Positions 1 through 7,364 of a stretch of 15,096 bases of DNA are shown piece after piece. Source of the DNA: Bacteroidales bacterium (GTDB taxonomy: Bacteria; Bacteroidota; Bacteroidia; Bacteroidales; VadinHA17); assembly GCA_003518245.1 (NCBI GenBank), contig DOZA01000266.1:1-15096 (forward strand), in the 5' to 3' direction. Every line of letters begins with the position of its first letter. Positions within the stretch are counted from its first letter, which is position 1. A model generated the notes under the pieces. The model was not told where the DNA came from. It did not search any database and worked only from the letters and a program-made list of their open reading frames with translations. A program made the translations under genes and the position numbers.

Positions 1-22
1 TTTCCCTTTTCGGAGGGGACTC

Positions 23-78
23 AATGATGGAATGGTGGAATAATGTAATGATGGAATAATCCATAATTTCAATAATCC
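23..78. repeat. Degenerate 8-base tandem repeat, about seven units
   Basis: Seven consecutive 8-base units can be laid out from 23 to 78, with a loose consensus AATRATGG. Units 1 (23-30) and 4 (47-54) are identical (AATGATGG), units 5 (55-62) and 7 (71-78) are identical (AATAATCC), and unit 6 (63-70) is strongly diverged. The period is not a multiple of three and no reading frame covers the stretch, so it is not a coding repeat. It lies about 75 bases upstream of the manC promoter-like motif. The periodicity is seen directly; any function or origin is unknown. Confidence 0.55.
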
Positions 79-132
79 TGTACTACATCAATCAATCAAA
101 CCGGCCAGGCAGATATTATTCATTCAGGAATT

Positions 133-162
133 CTGCCAAGACATAGTTATTTACTATATTTG
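133..162 (+). promoter_or_regulatory. Candidate manC promoter, Bacteroidota type
   Basis: TATATTTG at 155-162 matches the Bacteroidota -7 consensus TAnnTTTG exactly. A weak -33 match (CTG instead of TTG, 133-135) lies 19 bases upstream. Transcription would start near 169, leaving a leader of about 22 bases before the manC ATG. An interrupted inverted repeat, GGCAGA at 108-113 with TCTGCC at 132-137, overlaps the -33 position and could be an operator, but this is weak. The call rests on motif matching alone. Confidence 0.45.
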
Positions 163-191
163 CTGGCGTATGAATCTTACTATTTAACGGA

Positions 192-1265
192 ATGAAAAAC
201 AGATATATAGTCATTATGGCGGGTGGAGCCGGCACCCGTTTCTGGCCACTGAGCCGGGATGTAAAACCAAAGCAATTCCTGGATATTCTCAATACAGGGA
301 AAACCTTATTACAGGATACCATCAACCGATTTGAGGGATTATGCCCAAGGGCGAATATAATGATAGTTACAAATGAGAGCTACAGGGACCTGATACAAGA
401 GCAGGTAGATATACCCGGGGAAAATATCCTGAGTGAGCCCATGCGGCGTAATACTGCACCATGTATTGCATATGCTGCTTTTAAGATATTAAACAGAGAT
501 CCTGAAGCTGTAATGCTGGTAAGCCCATCTGATCACCTTATAAAGCAGGAGAAAGAATTCAAGCAGATAATAGAAGAAGGGTTCAATTTTGTCGAGAACA
601 ATGATGTATTGCTTACTTTAGGAATGAAACCTGACAGACCCGAGACAGGTTACGGGTATATACAGGCAAATACAAAAAAGCCTGTTGAGGGATACCGGAA
701 CCTTATGAAGGTTAAGACTTTTACTGAAAAGCCTAACAGGGAACTGGCAGAGGTTTTTTTAAAGAGCGGTGATTTCTACTGGAACTCGGGAATCTTTCTC
801 TGGAAAGTGAAATCTATATTATCCTCTTTTGAAGTTCATCTGCATGATATGTTTTCAACCTTTGAGATACATAAAAGTAAACTGGATAAAGAAGATGAGG
901 AGAGCGCTATTACAAGGATTTATTCTGAATGCCTGAGTATTTCTATTGATTATGGTATTATGGAGAAGGCGGATAATGTATATGTCAAATGTTCAAATTT
1001 CGAATGGTCAGACCTTGGAACATGGAGCTCTTTAAGGGAACACAACAATAAAGATCGGGATGGAAATATTGGTAACCTGGATTCGGTATTCAGCTATGGC
1101 GTAAGGGACAGCATTATTAAACTTCCGAAAGGTAAAATTGCCGTAATACAGGGTTTAAAAAATTATATTGTTATTGATGCCGGTGATGTATTGCTTATTG
1201 TTCAAAGGGATGAAGAACAGAATATCAGGAAGTATATTGAGGATATAGGGGATAAATACCTGTAG
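192..1265 (+). CDS. manC: Mannose-1-phosphate guanylyltransferase (GDP-mannose synthesis)
   Basis: The enzyme converts mannose 1-phosphate and GTP to GDP-mannose and diphosphate in the cytoplasm, feeding mannose, fucose or related sugars into polysaccharides and glycans. The 357-residue protein shows the nucleotidyltransferase signature GGAGTR (11-16) followed by PKQ (26-28), EPMRRNTAP (82-90), the SPSDH loop (111-115), PETGYGYI (150-157), FTEKP (177-181) and WNSGIF (197-202). Its length fits the short monofunctional form. The C-terminal phosphomannose isomerase domain of the roughly 480-residue bifunctional enzymes is absent. The ATG at 192 is well placed because the signature begins at residue 9. 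It stands alone on the plus strand and converges on gldN, with a 119-base gap. A related sugar-nucleotide specificity cannot be fully excluded, but the WNSGIF and PKQ motifs favour GDP-mannose. Confidence 0.93.
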   Translation: MKNRYIVIMAGGAGTRFWPLSRDVKPKQFLDILNTGKTLLQDTINRFEGLCPRANIMIVTNESYRDLIQEQVDIPGENILSEPMRRNTAPCIAYAAFKILNRDPEAVMLVSPSDHLIKQEKEFKQIIEEGFNFVENNDVLLTLGMKPDRPETGYGYIQANTKKPVEGYRNLMKVKTFTEKPNRELAEVFLKSGDFYWNSGIFLWKVKSILSSFEVHLHDMFSTFEIHKSKLDKEDEESAITRIYSECLSISIDYGIMEKADNVYVKCSNFEWSDLGTWSSLREHNNKDRDGNIGNLDSVFSYGVRDSIIKLPKGKIAVIQGLKNYIVIDAGDVLLIVQRDEEQNIRKYIEDIGDKYL

Positions 1266-1330
1266 AATGGAGATTGCAGATTTAAGATTTGTTCGTGATC
1301 TATAACCTTGAGGAGGGTAGGTGGATAAAT

Positions 1331-1360
1331 AAAAAAGGCACGGATCTCCAGATCCGTGCC
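1331..1360 (-). terminator. Intrinsic terminator of the T9SS operon
   Basis: A perfect inverted repeat pairs 1337-1346 (GGCACGGATC) with 1351-1360 (GATCCGTGCC) around a 4-base loop. On the minus strand this GC-rich hairpin is followed directly by six T residues (the complement of A1331-A1336). It starts 25 bases after the gldN stop. On the plus strand the hairpin is not followed by a T run, so it should serve the leftward operon and not manC. Confidence 0.85.
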
Positions 1361-1384
1361 AGCAATATTCTTTAAATTAGCGTA

Positions 1385-2218
1385 TTAATATTCCCAGAGA
1401 TCGTGTTCGAATGTTCTAAGATCATTATCTATTCTTTCTGATTCAAACAGGGCAGATTTACCTACCTTATACTGGTTTATAAGCCTGTCGTCAAAAACAT
1501 TTGATTCGGCATAGATAGTACCTGAGAAACGACGCTGCATAAATATGTCGTCAAAAGAAATACGCTGCGCATCATTGAACCTGTTAAATGCTTCATGACT
1601 GGCGAATGTATCGCGGAAATCTTCGAAACGTATCCAGAAAAGCTGCACACGTGACATACGGCCGAGCTGAGGGTCATAGAATACCCGTATAGGGCTGATA
1701 CCTATGATCCTTACATCCATGGTTGAATGTTTTTTATCAAAATACCATTCTTCGAGGAGCATCAATTGTTTAACTTCATCTTCCTTGGCAGCCTCGTATA
1801 TAACTGTATCTCTCATATTACCATCCATGTCGGGTACCTGAACAGTATCGGCGCCACCTCCCATTTTTGTTTCTATATCGGAGTAAGTAACGCTTACGTT
1901 CATATCATCAACGTCATAGGCATTTAGATTACCTGCTTCCACTTCGCCAAGTATTACTTTTATAAGGCTCTGTCTGCCGTCGGGTCTTTTTGAGAGAGGG
2001 TAATACAGGGGATGATTCATCTTTTCCCTGAGGTCTATTAGTCTCCACATGCGCTTTGACCATGACACATCGGCTTCTCTAAGGAATGGATATGGTATAG
2101 CCGCGTTTTCTTCTATTGACTTTCGATATATATCGCCAAATGACTGGCTAAATACTGCTGATGAAAATAGCAATAGAATTATTCCAGGAAGAATTATTCT
2201 TTTCATGATCCTATGCAT
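1385..2218 (-). CDS. gldN: T9SS ring protein GldN/PorN
   Basis: GldN/PorN is a periplasmic protein that, with the lipoprotein GldK/PorK, forms large rings under the outer membrane in the type IX secretion and gliding machinery. The 277-residue product has an N-terminal signal peptide (hydrophobic 8-23, likely cleavage after VFS-24), then a soluble domain opening with SFGDIYRKSIEENAAIPYP, which resembles the start of mature GldN proteins. It is the last gene of the operon. The ATG at 2218 lies 3 bases after the gldM stop. A second ATG at 2206 (residue 5) starts MKRIILPG, is preceded by AGGA, and gives a more usual signal peptide, so it may be the true start. The terminator follows 25 bases downstream. 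The assignment rests on the sequence together with its place directly after gldM. Confidence 0.9.
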   Translation of the reverse strand: MHRIMKRIILPGIILLLFSSAVFSQSFGDIYRKSIEENAAIPYPFLREADVSWSKRMWRLIDLREKMNHPLYYPLSKRPDGRQSLIKVILGEVEAGNLNAYDVDDMNVSVTYSDIETKMGGGADTVQVPDMDGNMRDTVIYEAAKEDEVKQLMLLEEWYFDKKHSTMDVRIIGISPIRVFYDPQLGRMSRVQLFWIRFEDFRDTFASHEAFNRFNDAQRISFDDIFMQRRFSGTIYAESNVFDDRLINQYKVGKSALFESERIDNDLRTFEHDLWEY

Positions 2219-2221
2219 TTT

Positions 2222-3862
2222 TTAATTAATTGTTAATATTATAGGTGGCAGTCTTCTTGTCGATTTATCAGGAGCTATAGCTCTGATATTAATAATTGAC
2301 ATTTTCTGCCCCCTGTTAAGAGATTCTATCAGGTCTCTCTGTTCCTGAGTAAGCCTTGCGCTGTTAGATGTTTCACTTCTGTCGAATCCTCTTTGTTGTA
2401 TAGAAACGGTAAACTGTGTTACGCGGTATTCAAGGTCAAAGAGAAATTCTTCCAGTACAGCAAATACACCGGGTTGAGCCAGGGCTACGTTTTTAGCTAC
2501 TGTACCTTCTGTCATCCCTGCAAATTTGGCTACGGGGTCAGGTATTCTCTGCACCCTGAATTCATAGGGTGGGAAGCGCATTCTTTCGCCGTTTATTGTG
2601 GCGCTAACATTAATTGATGCTTTTTGCCCCACATTCTCAGGGCTGGCAGCCCATTCCCCGCGGTATCCCTTTACACGGCCCCTTCGTATTCTACCATTTG
2701 ACATAGAAGCCTGTATAAGGTTAGATGCCACACCTGGTACAGATATATCAATAGGGTTATCAATACCTACATACAGCACGTTCATGGCTGTAGGAGATAC
2801 GATAACATTTGGTGCGCCTACGTTAAATGATTCTTCGAATGGGTATGCTACTTCTGATCCATCAGGTGCCTGAAGTTTAATCAAACCCTTGTAAGTCTTC
2901 GGTCCTATTGAAGTAGCTGTTCTCCTGAATAATCCTCTTCCTCTTTCATCAATTTCCAGTTTGGTATAGTCACCTAACATTTCATAAGACTTGGTACCGT
3001 CGGCGTTAACTGTTTCGCGGTAGTTACCAATCAGTATCTCTGGTTCCTTGGTGGTATCTGAGGCGGCAATGAATACTTCGGACTCGTATGTGCTTCCTCT
3101 CATTACATAACTGGAGCTTGCCAGCACCACTGCTTCTATATCAGTAAACTTAAAATCTCCGGCCGTTATCTGTTCATTCAGGAACATAAGAACATCCGTT
3201 TCGGAGTTTCGTATATCCACCTGTACCTTGGACAGCATAACGATAGCAGCAATAAGAGGTAATTCAGCCAGTGTGTTTTCTTCCCAGTTCTCAACAGTAC
3301 CGTCAGGTGCCAGGCCTGGTTCAGTACTCAGTGTTTCAGCTATGGATTGTTCAACAGAGATATCTTTACCCTCAATCATCTCCTCCGCCAGCCATGTTCT
3401 GTATTCATCAATCAGTGCCCTGAGGGCATATGCTTTCTGGTCATGGTTAGCACCTATCAGCACCTGGGACGGCACATTGTTTTCATCATATTTCTTAACA
3501 GAATCGATAATTACCCTTCTTCCCCTTAATCCATCAGTATCTTCGCCATCGGCCTTGCGTATTATTTCTACTTTAAGGTCCTGCACATATTCATACAATT
3601 CATCAGCGCGTTGCTTTACTTCATAGGCTTTTTTCCTCCACTGGCCTGCTTTCTCCGGGTTTTCTGCAGCTGCCCTGTCAAATTCCTTATAGATTTCGTT
3701 ATTTTTTTGTACATAGTTGGCAAGAGTCTTTTCCAGACCTTTTTCAACTTTTGCGAAGGCATCCACGGCTTCTTTGGATACGTTAAGAGCCAGCATAGCT
3801 GTAAGAATCAGGTACATCATGCCGTTCATCTTTTGCCGTGGGGTTTCTTTTCCGTGAGCCAT
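2222..3862 (-). CDS. gldM: T9SS/gliding motor protein GldM/PorM
   Basis: GldM/PorM is the inner-membrane protein whose periplasmic part spans the periplasm and, with GldL, forms the proton-powered motor of type IX secretion and gliding. The 546-residue protein starts with a short cytoplasmic segment (TPRQKMNGMMYL, residues 7-18), one membrane helix at about 12-30, and a long periplasmic region. A helical stretch at about 30-230 is followed by beta-rich segments, consistent with the four stacked periplasmic domains known for this family. The N-terminal motif and the conserved helix ending in ALNVSKE are hallmarks of GldM. The gene lies 33 bases after gldL and 3 bases before gldN. No Shine-Dalgarno is present; the AAGGAG near 3868 is on the plus strand and is coincidental. 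Confidence 0.96.
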   Translation of the reverse strand: MAHGKETPRQKMNGMMYLILTAMLALNVSKEAVDAFAKVEKGLEKTLANYVQKNNEIYKEFDRAAAENPEKAGQWRKKAYEVKQRADELYEYVQDLKVEIIRKADGEDTDGLRGRRVIIDSVKKYDENNVPSQVLIGANHDQKAYALRALIDEYRTWLAEEMIEGKDISVEQSIAETLSTEPGLAPDGTVENWEENTLAELPLIAAIVMLSKVQVDIRNSETDVLMFLNEQITAGDFKFTDIEAVVLASSSYVMRGSTYESEVFIAASDTTKEPEILIGNYRETVNADGTKSYEMLGDYTKLEIDERGRGLFRRTATSIGPKTYKGLIKLQAPDGSEVAYPFEESFNVGAPNVIVSPTAMNVLYVGIDNPIDISVPGVASNLIQASMSNGRIRRGRVKGYRGEWAASPENVGQKASINVSATINGERMRFPPYEFRVQRIPDPVAKFAGMTEGTVAKNVALAQPGVFAVLEEFLFDLEYRVTQFTVSIQQRGFDRSETSNSARLTQEQRDLIESLNRGQKMSIINIRAIAPDKSTRRLPPIILTIN

Positions 3863-3895
3863 ATTTTAAGGAGTGAGTTTGGTTAGGGTATTGCT

Positions 3896-4810
3896 CTATT
3901 TAATATTCATAGCAGAAAGCATATTTCCATACACTGAATTGAGTGAAGAAAGATTCTCATTCAACTTGCTTATTTCAGCTCTGTATTTAGTCGCTTCATC
4001 AGCAGAATCTTTAAGATCATTAAGCATCTTTTGTACGCCTTTCATCATTTCCCCGGTATTTTTAACCTGGTCATTTGCGCCTTTAAGCTGCAGTTCGTAT
4101 ACTGCGTTCAGGGCTGACAGGTTTTTATTGACCGTTTCGAGCTGGACCTGGTATGACTTACTGCTTCCTTCGATTTGGGTAAGTGCTTCGGTCATATCCC
4201 TGTAACTGCTACCTGTTTCATTTATTATTTTAGCTGTACTGTGATATGAATGTTCAAGCTTTTCTAATGAAGAACCCAGCTCTTCGCTTTTTTTAGCATA
4301 GTCATCTGTTGTAGTGCTAAGAGTATCGGATGCTTTTTCCACTGATTCAACAAATTTGCCTGTTGCTGCTGTGGCGTCGCCCATGGCATTCAGGCTTTCG
4401 GTTGTGTTATTCAGTTTTTTCAGTCCTTTACCCAGTCGTTCAAATACATCAGGTGTAATATCCGCATTGACAAGCAATTCATCGAACTTGGCCAGTGCTT
4501 CAGACCCGCCTGCAGATGAACCTCTGAGTGATCGTGGCGCTCCTGTAATTCCCAGTTCATCATCTTCAGATATACCTGCCAGTTCGGGGTATACCAGTGA
4601 CCAGTCGGGCTCTTCATGCAAGGGCTCGAAGGCTGAGAAAAAGAATATAATAGCCTCCGTACACAATCCTATGCCAAGAAAAATACCTGCGAGTGGATAG
4701 TGCTGTATCTTAAAGAGGGCTCCAATAATTACGACAGAGGCACCAATGCCGTATAGCTTGGCCATAAAACTTTTCCAGCCACTGCTTCGTACTAATTCTG
4801 ATAAGCTCAT
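3896..4810 (-). CDS. gldL: T9SS/gliding motor protein GldL/PorL, long form
   Basis: GldL/PorL is the inner-membrane partner of GldM and is thought to convert proton flow into motion. The 304-residue protein has two membrane helices at about 16-34 and 40-60. Helix 2 carries Glu52 (motif CTEAIIF), which corresponds to the essential membrane glutamate of the family. Lys34 and His37 at the end of helix 1 match other conserved polar positions. The segment FEPLHEEPDWSLVYPEL (61-77) is typical. After residue about 100 the protein is a long hydrophilic, helix-rich tail with heptad-like leucine spacing, predicted to be a cytoplasmic coiled coil. This tail makes the protein longer than the roughly 215-residue Flavobacterium johnsoniae GldL as I recall it, and closer to PorL of about 300. 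It lies 41 bases after gldK. Confidence 0.95.
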   Translation of the reverse strand: MSLSELVRSSGWKSFMAKLYGIGASVVIIGALFKIQHYPLAGIFLGIGLCTEAIIFFFSAFEPLHEEPDWSLVYPELAGISEDDELGITGAPRSLRGSSAGGSEALAKFDELLVNADITPDVFERLGKGLKKLNNTTESLNAMGDATAATGKFVESVEKASDTLSTTTDDYAKKSEELGSSLEKLEHSYHSTAKIINETGSSYRDMTEALTQIEGSSKSYQVQLETVNKNLSALNAVYELQLKGANDQVKNTGEMMKGVQKMLNDLKDSADEATKYRAEISKLNENLSSLNSVYGNMLSAMNIK

Positions 4811-4851
4811 ATACCTGGATTTAAGGGTTTTATCTAAATAATTTAATTATA

Positions 4852-6183
4852 TTAATCAACTCCGATATAGGTTCTTACATTACGGAAACCAATGTAACAT
4901 TTTGCAGAATCCTGGTATTCATAATCCCTTGCACTTACCTGCATATAATAACCTATATCTTTCCATGAGCCTCCCCTGATAGTTTTACGTTTAAGTATAG
5001 GAGGATCATCAGGTTTAGCATTATATTTATAGTCTGGATTCAGATCATGGGTGAAGATATATGATGATGGGTGGTAAGCGCATGAGGTCCATTCAGCAAC
5101 ATTACCTGACATATCATAAAGTCCGAATTCATTTGGTTCGAATGACGCTGCTGCTGCAGTATATGCTGCTCCATCATCAATATAGTTACCCCTGAGGGGT
5201 TTGAAATTACCCAGGAAGCATCCTTCATAGTTTCTTGTGTACGGTCCTCCCCATGGATATTTAGACAGGTCAAGGCCTCCTCTTGCTGCATATTCCCATT
5301 CTGTCTCCAGTGGCAGCCTGTAATTCTGCACATCAACCATTCCCTGTGAACGCAGTTCGGCATTCATAAAGTCTGTTCTCCAGATACCGAAAGCAGTTGC
5401 CTGTTTCCATGAAACACCTACGACGGGATAATCGTCGAAAGAGGGATGCCAGAAATAAATTGTTGCATGTGGCTCATTGAATGAATAGGTAAAATCACGT
5501 ATCCATGCCAGTGTATCAGGGTATACATTAACATGGTCCTGCATGATGAAAGATGAGCGGTCCTGCACGTCTGATTCTACACCATCAAGTGAAGAAACCT
5601 TGCCTTCGTATCTTTCATTTTCAAAATCATACCTTGCTCTTGCAGCCTGCTTATAATCGACCCAGAAATATTGATAATTGTATTTTCTTATGTCAAATTG
5701 CTTTCTATTATTGAACCTTTCATTGGGAGGATAATACATCTCCTCTACTACATCGGCAATTTCGACAACGTCCATATCAATTTTCTCATCCCAGTTAATA
5801 ATAGCAGGATCGATTTCATTCCCTTCATCATCAACCCTGAAAAACTGATAGTCAGGAATTTGTGCTTCACCCAGCTTTGTTCTGAGGATTGAATCACGAA
5901 CCCAGTACACAAACTGCCTGTATTTATTATTGGTTATTTCAGTCTGATCCATCCAGAAAGCAGCTACGGTTACCGAACGTGACACTGTGTTCAAAGCGAA
6001 CATAGCATCTTCATCGCTTGGTCCTGTTATAAAATTACCTGCCGGAATAAATGACATTTCGAATGGCTCGGGCTCAAAAAATTTCTTTCTTCCAGGCACT
6101 CCGACAAGTTCTCCGGTCTTGCCTGTCCCGCATGCTGTGATAAGTACTGTTACTGTAATAACTAATGGGATTACCTTTTTCAT
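4852..6183 (-). CDS. gldK: T9SS ring lipoprotein GldK/PorK (FGE-sulfatase fold)
   Basis: GldK/PorK is an outer-membrane-anchored lipoprotein facing the periplasm that builds the T9SS ring with GldN. The 443-residue product has a lipoprotein signal peptide with lipobox LITAC (Cys18). It then has a formylglycine-generating-enzyme-like (FGE-sulfatase) domain at about 43-438: FIPAGNF (45-51), VSWKQATAFG (257-266), RLPLETEWEYAARGG (289-303), GLYDMSGNVAEW (354-365), RGGSW (403-407) and IGFRNVRT (431-438). A segment at about 100-240, rich in acidic and aromatic residues, interrupts the domain. The cysteine pair expected just after RGGS in active enzymes is missing (the local sequence is WKDIGYYMQ), so a structural role is likely. 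The paralogue GldJ shares this fold, but the context directly upstream of gldL identifies GldK. Confidence 0.95.
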   Translation of the reverse strand: MKKVIPLVITVTVLITACGTGKTGELVGVPGRKKFFEPEPFEMSFIPAGNFITGPSDEDAMFALNTVSRSVTVAAFWMDQTEITNNKYRQFVYWVRDSILRTKLGEAQIPDYQFFRVDDEGNEIDPAIINWDEKIDMDVVEIADVVEEMYYPPNERFNNRKQFDIRKYNYQYFWVDYKQAARARYDFENERYEGKVSSLDGVESDVQDRSSFIMQDHVNVYPDTLAWIRDFTYSFNEPHATIYFWHPSFDDYPVVGVSWKQATAFGIWRTDFMNAELRSQGMVDVQNYRLPLETEWEYAARGGLDLSKYPWGGPYTRNYEGCFLGNFKPLRGNYIDDGAAYTAAAASFEPNEFGLYDMSGNVAEWTSCAYHPSSYIFTHDLNPDYKYNAKPDDPPILKRKTIRGGSWKDIGYYMQVSARDYEYQDSAKCYIGFRNVRTYIGVD

Positions 6184-6230
6184 ATTGCATTCTGGTTTAA
6201 TACTGCAAGTAAGTTAAATTTTTTAAATAT

Positions 6231-7175
6231 TCATAAAAATCTTATACTTTTATAACGCTTGGAACTCCTCCCCAGGCTTAGATCAAAGCAATAATTAACC
6301 ATAAATTCGTGACTGCCTGAAGTGCTCTTCCTGATGTCGTTCATCGGGAAATCATAAGCGTATCCAATACGTATTCCATTATACAACTCTATACCTATCA
6401 TTCCGGTAAGAGCATCACCTGCTCTATAAGAAACGCCACCCCAGACTTTTTTATTGTATCTGACTGTAGCATTAAGCGAAAGCTGAAATATTTTACCGTC
6501 GCTGGAAATAAAAACAGATGGCAAAAGTTCGAAGTTTGGATTTGGCAATCTGACGGTGTATCCTGCAGTTGCATAGTATTGTCTTGCAACATAAGGAGTA
6601 GCCGTGGCGTATTTAATCCTGGGCTCGGTGAGATGAGTAACGGATATTCCTGCATAATAGTCTGTTGCACTATAGAACAGTCCGAAGCTCATATCATATG
6701 TCAGATGACTTTCCTTGCCATCGGGTATCAAAGGATCACCATTGGCAGGAACAAAAATATCTCCCGAAGGGATATTCCATGTGGGATCTATTGATTTGTT
6801 AAGAATCCCGGCATTGATACCAATGCCAAGATTGCCATTTCCAAGTGATGTGATATAGGAATAGGTAAGTAACAGACTATTATCGCTGTCGAAACCTGTC
6901 TTGTCGCTAACAATAGTCAGGCCTATACCCGATCGTATATTAAACGGACGTACTGCCGCATTAACGTGAAATACTGTTGATGATGGTGCTCCTTCAAACC
7001 CTACCCATTGCTGCCTGTTCATGGCCGTGGCGCATATTCTGCCAGAGCTGCCAGCTGACCCGGGGTTATAGAGCATATGATTAAACATAAAAAGACTGCT
7101 TACAGGGTCATTCTGTGCATATACAGCTGTAAACATTAATATTGATAATAATATTACCAGTATCTCTTTCTTCAT
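6231..7175 (-). CDS. porP: PorP/SprF-family T9SS outer-membrane protein
   Basis: PorP/SprF proteins are outer-membrane beta-barrels; some help deliver particular T9SS cargo such as SprB, and PorP is needed for secretion in P. gingivalis. The 314-residue product has a signal peptide with probable cleavage after VYA-20. The typical mature start follows: FMFNHMLYNPGSAGS (29-43), then RQQWVGFEGAP (54-64). The rest shows alternating polar and hydrophobic strands and a C-terminal stretch ending in Phe-Leu, as expected for a barrel of this family. It is the first gene of the operon, 47 bases before gldK, giving the P-K-L-M-N order. Several paralogues often occur per genome, so whether this one is the general PorP or a cargo-specific SprF cannot be told from the sequence. 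The family assignment is firm and the symbol is less so. Confidence 0.9.
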   Translation of the reverse strand: MKKEILVILLSILMFTAVYAQNDPVSSLFMFNHMLYNPGSAGSSGRICATAMNRQQWVGFEGAPSSTVFHVNAAVRPFNIRSGIGLTIVSDKTGFDSDNSLLLTYSYITSLGNGNLGIGINAGILNKSIDPTWNIPSGDIFVPANGDPLIPDGKESHLTYDMSFGLFYSATDYYAGISVTHLTEPRIKYATATPYVARQYYATAGYTVRLPNPNFELLPSVFISSDGKIFQLSLNATVRYNKKVWGGVSYRAGDALTGMIGIELYNGIRIGYAYDFPMNDIRKSTSGSHEFMVNYCFDLSLGRSSKRYKSIRFL

Positions 7176-7250
7176 TAACTATCCTTTTCCAGCCTTTAAA
7201 GCCGGTTCGGCTCTACCAAATTAAAGAAAGTAAAAATAAACTTTTAGTGA

Positions 7251-7277
7251 CAAATTTACTCTCAAAAATTGAGCCAA
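7251..7277 (-). promoter_or_regulatory. Candidate promoter of the porP-gldKLMN operon
   Basis: On the minus strand TAAATTTG (7258 to 7251) matches the Bacteroidota -7 consensus TAnnTTTG exactly. A TTG -33 element (7277 to 7275) lies 16 bases upstream. The predicted start near 7244 gives a leader of about 70 bases before porP. The leader contains a small 5-bp hairpin (AGCCG 7200-7204, CGGCT 7208-7212). A 13-base palindrome, CTCAA-AAA-TTGAG (7261-7273), sits wholly inside the spacer between the two promoter elements and could be a regulator site. No terminator was seen after the preceding gene, so read-through from the topA side is also possible. Confidence 0.55.
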
Positions 7278-7364
7278 CGATTTAAATGTTTATTATTAAC
7301 GGAATAAATAAACGGATTTTAAGGAAGAATGTTGCGATAAAAGCATTTTTTTTGATCAATGGGA

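Noticed and set aside
108..137. GGCAGA...TCTGCC inverted repeat upstream of manC as a riboswitch or terminator
   Set aside because: The stem is only 6 bp with an 18-base loop, lies upstream of the predicted transcription start and has no T run; at most a weak operator candidate.
116..325. 69-residue minus-strand frame over the manC start
   Set aside because: Overlaps the conserved signature of manC antisense and has no signs of coding function.
3228..3626. 132-residue open frame on the plus strand
   Set aside because: It lies wholly antisense within gldM, has low-complexity Ser-rich content and no family features; it is a shadow of the real gene.
3866..3872. AAGGAG resembling a ribosome-binding site near the gldM start
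   Set aside because: It is on the plus strand, while gldM is read from the minus strand, so it cannot serve gldM and no plus-strand gene follows.
4314..4700. 128-residue open frame on the plus strand
   Set aside because: Antisense to gldL, Ser/Pro-rich and without recognisable motifs.
5040..5363. 107-residue open frame on the minus strand
   Set aside because: Same strand but a different frame inside gldK, whose FGE-domain motifs cover this stretch in the real frame.
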